A DNA stretch of 64,000 nt from Wurfbainia villosa (Eukaryota > Streptophyta > Magnoliopsida > Zingiberales > Zingiberaceae), in NCBI GenBank assembly GCA_025175895.1, contig CM045991.1:90941174-91005173 (forward strand). The letters run 5' to 3'. Below the pieces are notes generated by a model that did no database searches, was not told where the DNA came from, and was given only the letters and a program-made list of their open reading frames with translations. Of this stretch, positions 55,955 to 64,000 are shown one piece after another. Within the stretch, counting starts at the first letter, position 1. Each line of letters opens with the position of its first letter. The position numbers and the translations under genes were made by a program.

Positions 55955-57794
55955 ATGTCATCAAATACGTCGAATACTCTCTGTCTCTCTGATATATCCT
56001 TGATAAGGACAAGTTCAATGGAGCTAATTTCCTGGACTGGTACAAAAACTTCAAAATTGTTCTCAAGCAAGAACGAAAATTGTATGTCCTAGAGAAACCA
56101 ATTCTTGAATCATCCACCACTACTGCCACTCGTGCTGATAAGGCATCAAGATTATACATTAGATGTCTCATGTCTTATGCTTGCTGCTATGAAATCTGAG
56201 CTTCAGAAGGAACATGAGAACATGGATGCTTTTGATATGGTTGCACATCTTAAACAACTATATCAAGGGCAGGCAAGGCACGAGAGAAATGAGATATCAA
56301 AAGCATTATTTCAATGCAAAATGCAAGAAGGAATGCCTGTAGGAACTCATGTACTCAAGATGATTGGATACGTTGAGAACCTTGACAGATTGGGATTTCT
56401 ATTAGGTCAAGAATTGGGCACTGACCTTGTTTTGTCATCATTGCTTAAAGACTATAGTCAATTTGTCATGAACTATAACATGAATGAAATTGACAAACCT
56501 TTGCTTGAGTTGTTAAGCATGTTGAGAACTGCTGAAAGCAATCTTAAGAAGATCCAACCTAGTACTGTACTCATGGTTAAAAAGGGCAAAGGCAAAAAGA
56601 AGTCCAAAATAAAGGGTAAGACCTAAGATAAAGGCAAGGCCAAAGCATTGAAATCTAAAACTGGGGTGCCTAAGGAAGGAACTTGCTTCCATTATAATGA
56701 AATCAGACATTGGAAGCGGAATTGCAAAAAGTACCTAAAGGAAATTAAGAAAAAGAGAAGCGTGACTTCTGCCTCAGGTATATATGTTACAGAAATTAAT
56801 CTATATATTTCTTCTTCATGGGTATTAGATACCAGTTGTACTTCTCATATTTGTACTAATGTGTAGGGCATAAGAAATAGTAGATCATTGTCAAAAGGAG
56901 AAGTGGACCTACGTGTAGGCAACGGTGCAAGAGTTGTTGATCTAGTCGTAGGAACATATTCCTTATCTTTGTATGGTGGTTTTATCTTGGAACTAGAAGA
57001 GTGCTATTATATACCTGCTATAACTAATAATATTATCTCTATCTCTTGTTTGGATAAGAGAGGGTTTGCATTTATAATAAAGGACAAATGTTGTTCTGTT
57101 TATTTAAATGAAATGTTCTATTGCAGTGCACATCTGGTGCATGGACTCTATGTTCTAGATTTTAATACCCAAATTTATAAAATAAATACAAAATGATTCA
57201 AAACTAATAATTTGAATCAAACATATTTCTTTTATTGTCGCTTGGGTCACATAAATGAGAGTCACATATCACAACTCTATAAGGATGGACTTTTGGACTC
57301 ATTTGGTTTTGAATCATATGAGGTATGCGAATCTTGTCTACTAGGCAAGATGACAAACACGCCTTTTAGTGGACACAGCGAGAGAGCTAATGATTTGTTA
57401 GGACTCATACATACTGATATTTATGGCCCTTTCAAAATAGAAGCTAAAGGAGGCTATCAATACTTCATTACTTTTACTGATGATTTCAGTAGATATGGCT
57501 ATGTGTATCTTATGAAATACAAATCTAAATCCTTTGAAAAGTTCAAAGAATTCAAGAATGAAGTACAAAATCAACTTGGTAAGAGTATTAAGATACTTCG
57601 ATCAGATCGAGGTGAAGAATACCTTAGCCAAGAGTTTCATGACCATCTAGTTGAGTATGGAATAATATCTCAACTCACTCCACCTGGAACACCACAGTAG
57701 AATGGTGTATCAGAAAGGAGAAATCGTACATTATTAGATATGGTATGATCAATGATAAGTCAGATAGATCTTCCTTCTGGGGATATGCTCTAGA
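55955..57794 (+). pseudogene. Copia-3 gag-pol relic (gag, protease, N-terminal integrase)
   Basis: Gag starts MSSNTSNTLCL and has two frameshifts before 56105. From there one frame runs to about 57780 with stops at 56624-56626, 56864-56866, 57194-57196, 57698-57700 and near 57747. The knuckle is decayed (FHYNEIRHWKRNC). Protease reads VLDTSC, losing the DTG glycine. Integrase has CRLGHINE..CESC, TDDFSRYGY and RSDRGEEY, and is cut off after LDMV by the next LTR. Similar to Copia-1. Confidence 0.85.
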
Positions 57795-59556
57795 TGAAGG
57801 TTGAAGCTTCACTTCCCTTTTCAGCATGGTGATCCTATCTACGTCCCCGGATTAAAAAAAATTAATCCTTGATGAAGACAGATTACCCAAGCAACTGATC
57901 CATCATCATGCTATTCGATTCAAGTGGTCTCTTGAATAAACTTATTGTTCAAGCAACCTAACTCTTTTCCTTGATTAGCCGTGGAATAGATGATGTACGG
58001 ATTGCCGGTTTTTGTGTTTATCTTCGGGGTTCAAGTAAATTAGCCACATACAATTACATACAAAATTCATAGAACAAGAAAGAAACTTAAACAAGAATTA
58101 TACCTCTTGGTCTTCTATTGTATGACCTATCCTCCTCTTGAACGTTGTGTGGGCAATGCTCCTCCAAGAGTTGAAACTTTCTAGATCTTGTTATTCCCTT
58201 CCTTGTTCGCTCCGAACAAAGGAAAGAATACTCAACACTTCTTCTCCTATCTAGCGCCAACCACCAAGCCACCAAACTTGTTGTTGCCACCGACCAAGGA
58301 GAGGATGAAGGAATTGGCGCCGACCCTCTTCAATGGAAAGGAACCACCGACTCTAAAAAAAGGAAGAGGAGGTGAAAGCACCGACCAAAGCTTGAGGGAA
58401 GAAGTCGCCGGCTAAGTTAGGAAGAAGGAGAACAAAACCTAAGCTTCCAACTTTGTTTCTGCCGACCCTAGGAGGAGCAAACCCTAGCAACCAATGCTTG
58501 CCGCCCCAAACCCTAGCACAACTCCAAAACCCTAGAAGTCTTGCCGCCCAACTCCAAAAACCCTAGCACTTGGATATCTCGCCCAAGCCTCTTTCAACCT
58601 CTATTTATAGATCTAGGCCAAACCTCCATTTAATTGTGTCCGTTGGATCTAGGTTTCATGAGGATTTTAATAGGATACAATAGGGACCATGAGGAGGAGT
58701 TGGATCTTGGCCACACAATAGATCTGGCCCACATAAAATCCGATCTATTAATAATAATCCATTCCACTAGAGGATTATCATTGATCTACCTCACCAACCC
58801 CCATAAATAAATATGGGCTCCATATATTAATTGTACAAATGTCTCCCCGTGTTTAAGATATCGAATGCCCGTCAATTAATTAATTTACTGACAATTAATT
58901 AATCAACATCCAACTCCATGAGTAGTACCACTCAACCTTATCATCATGCCGGACCAAGTCCAACTGCAGGGTTTACATGATGATCCGTATGAGATCCTCA
59001 AGGGGACATCATCATCCTAATATATAGGATACGGTTTCCTCCAATAATCAACGACACACCATGTAAATAATATCATATTCCAACTTACCGAGCCTATCGA
59101 TTTAATCTATAAATCTCGCCCATTGGTAAATCAAAGAAATAAATACTAAGTACATGTGCCCGTTATTATATCAGGATTAAGAGCATGTACACCATAATAT
59201 CCGAGGTCCAATTCAATTATGTAGTCATTAATAAATTGAATCACCTCTAAGTTGGTCCTGCTCAATACACACAAAGTGTACTAGTGTAATTCTATGGTCA
59301 AGTCAAACCAATACCAAATTACACTACAACCATACCAATGGTTTGTCCAAAACCATCTCGATTGTGAGCCTCTACTTATACTCTACAAGGAACTGATAAC
59401 ATGATCTTCCGTGTGACACCCACACCATATTATCTACAATGTAATGTTTCAGACAATATACATAACCATAAATATGCAAACAATGATCATGTGATTCTTA
59501 TTTCAAAAATAAAGACGTTCATACAAAGAATAGACTTTTCAGTATACATCCCAACA
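57795..59556 (-). mobile_element. LTR of a further copia element (Copia-4), minus orientation
   Basis: The right boundary is clear: minus strand TGTTGGGATGTATACTGAAA preceded by a PPT-like AAGTAGGAGATT. The left boundary is placed where the Copia-3 integrase homology stops, at TGAAGGTTGAAGC. No second LTR is in the window. A small frame at 58188-58415 lies inside it and is not supported as a gene. Confidence 0.6.
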
Positions 59557-60300
59557 ATCTCCTACTTATACTAAAAAATTATGCTGTCCTCATACTGCCA
59601 TACATCTGATTCTCATTCCCTCCACATGCCTATCAAAAGCTCTCGCTAGAAGGGCCTTAGTGAAAGGATCTGTCAGGTTATCTTCTGATGCAATCTTGGC
59701 TACAACTTCTCCTCGCTTTACGATCTCTCGTATCAGGTGGTACTTGTGCTCTATATGTTTACTTGCCTTATGGGCTCATGGTTCCTTCGAGTTTGCAACT
59801 GCACCACTGTTATCACAATAAACTGTGATAGTTCTGGGCAAACTAGGAATCACATCCAAGTCCATCAAGAAGTTTCTGAGCCATATAACTTCTTTGGCTG
59901 CCTCAGAGGTTGCCACATACTTAGCTTCCATGGTAGAGTCCACCACGTATTTCTGCTTGACACTCCTCCATACAATGGCTCCACCTCCCAAAGTAAACAC
60001 AAAACCTGAGGTAGACTTACTGCTATCCCTATGTGATTAGAAGTCGAAATCTGTGTAACCCACAGGGAGTAATTGATCTACATGGTATACCAGCATATAA
60101 TCCCTAGTCCTTCTCAAGTACTTCAATATATGCTTTACCACAGTCCAATGCCCCTATTCTAGATTACTCTGATATCTGCTAACCATGCCCATGACAAAGT
60201 AGATATCCGGCCTCGTACATAACATAGCATACATGAGGCTTCCTACCGCCGAAGCATAAGGAACCGCCATCATCTTCTCTGTCAGGGCAATCTCTTGCCG
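59557..60300 (-). pseudogene. pol: Copia-4 RNase H / RT C-terminal relic
   Basis: Minus strand: RT-end text (ASAVGSLMYAMLCTRPDI), then RNase H FTLGGGAIVWRS, STMEAKYVATSEAAKEVIWL, VYCDNSGAVANSKEP, and after a frameshift an LTDPFTKALL tail ending near the PPT. Truncated at 60300 by the next LTR. Confidence 0.82.
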
Positions 60301-61484
60301 TGATATGGTTTTGATGTGTGTGGCAAAGGGTTTAAGTTAGTTTGTTATTGTGATTTAATATGTGTGTTAAAGTCATGCAAAACTTAGTAATTCGCACATG
60401 GAGCCTTGGCGGGTTCACCACTCATAATCTCGTGCTTGAGTCGGAGAAGGAGCATTGCAGAGCCGTGCGCTTGATGCTGCCAAGGGACCGCTGAACGAGA
60501 TGACTTGAAGCGAAGCCAAGGAAGCAGACTTCGAAGGCAAGAGACGCGAAGGAGCATTGCAGAGCCATGCCCCTAATGCTGCCGAGGGACGTGGCTACGA
60601 ACGAAGAGAGCTTCGGCGAGGGTCTTCGAGTGAGATGAGAGAATGAGTGAATTGTAAGTAGCTCATTAGGTGAACTTGGCTGAATGGATAAGTGTCGGAT
60701 GAGTTTTCCCGACATTAGTCGACTGCCATGAAATGACAGTCGATTGCTCTTAGTCGAATGCGGTTCGACTGGTATCCGACTGAGTGGATTTTGGCCCGTG
60801 ATCCATATGGTGGCGGTCGATCGCAAGACCATCATCGATCGTCAAGGTAGCAAAATGATCGTCAAGAGGGTTTGAGCCACGTAACCGCTCTTAGCCGATC
60901 GGGTCGATTATCGAGGCGCGAGATCGATGGATCCATCAGTCGACTGCCAAGTGTTCCGTTAGACTACAATGGTCAGGATCCGATGTGTTCGGAGGTCGTT
61001 GAAGTGGCGGTAGTCGACTGCCAAGGGCGGCAGTCGACTGGTGGTGGCCAACGGGAAGAAATCAGCCCTCTCTATAAAAAGAGAGGGTGTGGGCTTGTGG
61101 ATGCCTAATGCTTATGCTCTAAGTGACCATCCAAGTGCTCTACAAGATTCAAACTCCTTCTCTTAGTTTTCTTTCACATCTATTGTAAAAGAAGGAGTGT
61201 CTTTGAGTTGTACGGGTTACCTCCACCTAGCTTAGTGCAAAGGAGAGACCGATAGTGATTTGGTTGTGGAGTGATTCACCGAGGACGAATCGGACCGTGG
61301 ATTAGCGGCGTAGCCGTGAACCACGTTACATTTCGGTGTTAGCATTGTTTGTATTCTTCATTGTTTATTTGCTTGTCTTTATTAGTATTCCGCTTGCGCT
61401 AACAATTGTGTAGACGAGCAAATTCCACCACCAAACGAAAGAAGGCTATTCACCCCCCTCTAGCCAGCCGATCGATCCCCTACA
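60301..61484 (+). repeat. 5' LTR of a SIRE/TR-GAG-related element
   Basis: About 1184 bp. The 5' boundary is inferred from the end of Copia-4 homology and a TG start (TGATATGGTTTTGATG). The 3' end CGATCCCCTACA precedes the PBS. It holds CAGTCGACTG/TAGTCGACTG palindromes (60716-61045), direct repeats around AAGGAGCATTGCAGAGCC (about 60447 and 60549), and the terminal motif CTATTCACCCCCCTCTAGC (61446-61464) shared with TR-GAG LTRs. The 3' LTR lies beyond the window. Confidence 0.72.
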
Positions 61485-61916
61485 AGTGGTATCAGAGCCA
61501 AGGAAAGCTTGTCGAGGACTAACCGCCACAACAAGCACATTCAAGAATGGCCGGCTCAAACATTCACCCACCGAAATTCGAAGGCGAATTCTCTTGGTGG
61601 AAAAAGAGAATGGAGGTATTCTTCGAAACTGACTTTGAAATTTTATTAATTATGGAAAACGGTTTTGAGATGCCTAGGAATGTTCACCCCCCTCTAGCCG
61701 GCTGATCGATCCCCTACAAGTGGTATCAGAGCCAAGGAAAGCTTGTCGAGGACTAACCGCCACAACAAGCACATTCAAGAATGGCCGGCTCAAACATTCA
61801 CCCACCGAAATTCGAAGGCGAATTCTCTTGGTGGAAAAAGAGAATGGAGATATTCTTCAAAACTGACTTTGAAATTTTATTAATTATGGAAAACGGTTTC
61901 GAGATGCCTAGGAATG
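61449..61916 (+). repeat. 234-bp tandem duplication spanning LTR end, PBS and gag start
   Basis: Copy 1 is 61449-61682 and copy 2 is 61683-61916, with only a few differences (AGCCAGCCGATC against AGCCGGCTGATC; GGAGGTATTCTTCGAA against GGAGATATTCTTCAAA). Each copy contains the LTR tail, a PBS and the gag ATG (61547 and 61781). Confidence 0.92.
61487..61499 (+). promoter_or_regulatory. Primer-binding site, copy 1
   Basis: TGGTATCAGAGCC two bases after the LTR end. A second copy lies 234 bp downstream at 61721-61733, inside the tandem duplication. Confidence 0.85.
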
Positions 61917-63505
61917 AAGAAGGGGAGCTATTGGAGAAATCAAGGTAGAGCAAGAGGCAAAGGGAAGAATACTTGGCAAATTCAAAGGCCAAGCACCACC
62001 TCTACAATGTACTCCCCCAACAAGAAGTAAATCGGATTGGGGAATGCTCTAGTGTCAAGGAGATGTGGGAGAAGCTAGTAAAGCTTCATTAAGGCACCTC
62101 GGAGGCCAAACTTGCAAGAAGAGACCTCCTCCGCTCCCAACTATCAAACATCAAATTAGAAAAGAGAGAAAAGGTAACATCATTGCATTCTAGGTTTAAA
62201 GAAATTTTGATTGGACTAACAAGTGTAGGAGAAAGACTTTCGAACCGGGATATGCTCATGAAAGCAATCGATGCTTTTCCCCGGTCATCGAAATGGAGCT
62301 CAATGGTGGACTCCTTCTACATGTCCAAGAATTTGGAAGTGAGCACTTTGGAGGAGTTCTTCTCAACAATGGAGCTCCATGAAACAAGACTTGAAGGAAT
62401 AATAGAAGAGCTAAGATTTCAACCTCCAAGAGGAGTAGCACTTTTGGCCAACAAGGGGAAGAAGAAGATGGAGATCCCCTCCTCCTCCGATGAAGCATCC
62501 TCCTCTTCCTCCATGGATAGCACAGAAGAAGCCTATATGGTAAGGAGGGTAAGGCGTGCATTAAAAGGTTTTAGATTTAATAAATCTAATGATAGGAGTA
62601 GGAGACCAAGGGAGAAGATTATTTGCTACAATTGCCAAGGAGAGGGACACATAAGGGACAATTGTCCCCTTTTGAACAAAAGCAAGGAGGAAAAGAGAAA
62701 GAAGGAAGAAAAGAAGAAGAAGGGGAGCAAGAAGAAAAAGGAAGAAGAAAAGAAGGCCAAAGAGAAAGGGAAGGCAAAGGCATTAAAAGCAAGGACTTGG
62801 GATGATCCCTCTTCATCTTCATCATCATCGGAAGAGGAGAATGCCTTTGTCACCAACTTAGCCCTAATGGCCTTTGACAACCTAGATTGCTCCTCCTCCG
62901 AAAATGAAGAAGCAAGCTCAAGTGAGGAGAGCTCGAGTGAAGGGGGAGCCTCTTCTACATCCTCATCATCGGAAGAGGATTTGGTAAGTGAGGTAACGAA
63001 TCTACCCCCTAAGAAAATAATGTTCATGATTTCTAGTCTTACTAAGGATTTATTTAGAGCCAAGAAAAAGAACAAGAGCATGCTAGATCAAATTAAGGAC
63101 TTAGAAGAAAAATTAAAAAATGCATGCTTAAATATTAATGAAAATATTTCTTCTAGTCATGATGATGCATGCTCACATGAATATATGCCTTTCAATATTA
63201 ATGATGCATGTATGGATGAAAATAGGGCTCTAAGGGAAAAGGTAGATTATTTGACCAAAGCCCTAGAAAAATTTACAATAGGCTCCAATACCCTTAACAT
63301 GATCATTGGGAGCCAAAGGGCTAGCTTCAACAAGAAAGGCCTAGGTTATAAAGAAAATAAAAATAAAAAGGCCTATAAATGTTTAATAGCTAGGGGTCAA
63401 GACAAAAAGAAGGTAATAGCTAGAAAATGGATCCCTAAGAAATTTTTAGTGAACCCCATAGGAAAGAACTTATTTTGGGTTCCTAAATCCATCCTAAAGG
63501 GTTAG
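61781..63505 (+). pseudogene. gag: SIRE-like gag, broken by two stops
   Basis: ATG in the second duplication copy gives MAGSNIHPPKFEGEFSWWKK. In-frame TAG at 61946-61948 and TAA at 62090-62092, then open from 62183 to TAG at 63505 (440 codons). Contents: UBN2/Gag-type helical region (HSRFKEILIGLTSVGERL); Ser-rich acidic patches; one CCHC knuckle CYNCQGEGHIRDNC; a very Lys/Glu-rich segment; a Ser-rich region; a coiled-coil-like segment; and the tail NPIGKNLFWVPKSILKG. The tail matches that of the TR-GAG gag proteins, linking the two families. Confidence 0.83.
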
Positions 63506-64000
63506 GAAAACCCTAGGATAGTCAACCATAAGGATTTCACCTATATCATATTTTTTGGTTGACTTAGGATGGCGGGACAACATTTTTGGAATAGTGTTAG
63601 GTGATGATAATGCACCTATAAGTAGATAAATCATGCTTTAGGTGATATTTGCTTTATTATCATGATGTAATACCTAATGCATGATCACAATTTGATGAAT
63701 ACATTTGTTTCATGATCACAATATGAAATTAATGTATATGTATCTTTATGATCATGTAGATTGTTAGGATGATACTTAACCTTGATAGAATTGCATGAAA
63801 ATAATGGTTAAGTATATACAAATACCTTTAGGATGCATCTCACACTCACCATAGGCTACCATGATTGAAAACTTAGCATGAGTGAGATGTTAAGATGATA
63901 CAAATGTCCACTAGTGCCTATGACATTTAGATGGTTATTTAAAGTATCAAAATAGCAATAATAGACCAATCATGGGGAAGACTTATGTTTAATTCATAGA
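63506..64000 (+). other. Post-gag region, no pol visible
   Basis: 495 bp after the gag stop have no protease-like frame. Words such as CATGATCACAATATG and GGATGCATCTCACACTCACC recall the noncoding interior of TR-GAG-1. Either this element too is gag-only, or pol starts beyond the window. Confidence 0.5.

Noticed and set aside
58188..58415. 75-codon frame as a small host gene
   Set aside because: Lies inside the Copia-4 LTR; low complexity and no domain.

Overview
The window is plant nuclear DNA, probably from a monocot. The evidence is a 10-intron P4-ATPase gene, a last ATPase exon and a neighbouring small gene that are both strongly GC-rich at third codon positions, and about 49 kb of nested Ty1/copia-type LTR retrotransposons. 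I cannot name the species. A large-genome monocot (for example Zingiberales) is only a guess.

Genic third (1-15,159, left to right): the last exon of an unidentified plus-strand gene (stop at 170); an AT-rich spacer; an intact three-exon BED-zinc-finger/hAT-transposase-derived gene (3187-5635, 650 aa by my splice model); two small inverted-repeat elements (5884-6088, and 6177-6725 with a TAA target duplication and an odd CGATCG-rich core); a complete 11-exon plus-strand aminophospholipid flippase gene of the plant ALA family (7729-13122, 1193 aa predicted); and a convergent single-exon minus-strand gene for a 105-aa single-pass membrane protein (13326-13643).

Retrotransposon nest (15,160-64,000). 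Boundaries come from TG..CA termini, target-site duplications (TSDs), primer-binding sites (PBS) and polypurine tracts. In order: solo LTR 15160-17400 (TSD TTTAA/CTTAA); an old LTR starting at 17609 that later insertions cut into pieces; Copia-1, plus strand, 18161-27458 (TSD ACTCC); gag-only element TR-GAG-1, plus strand, 28483-34866 (TSD GACTT); gag-only element TR-GAG-2, minus strand, 35054-51428 (TSD GTCAA), itself split by Copia-2, minus strand, 37752-47406 (TSD AGATG, same LTR family as the solo LTR); an older gag-only remnant (51434-53744); a scrambled copia relic with head-to-head pieces (53,960-57,794); an LTR plus RNase H relic (57795-60300); and the 5' half of a further element (60301-64000+) whose PBS and gag start are tandemly duplicated.

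Every retroelement reading frame in the window is broken. The most interesting material is the gag-only family. Its LTRs carry an array of CCAAG..CTTGG mini-hairpins and a cluster of CAGTCGACTG palindromes, and its pol-free interior keeps a conserved long hairpin. CAGTCGACTG clusters also occur in two other LTR types here. The two host genes and the hAT-derived gene show no operon-like relationship; each stands alone.
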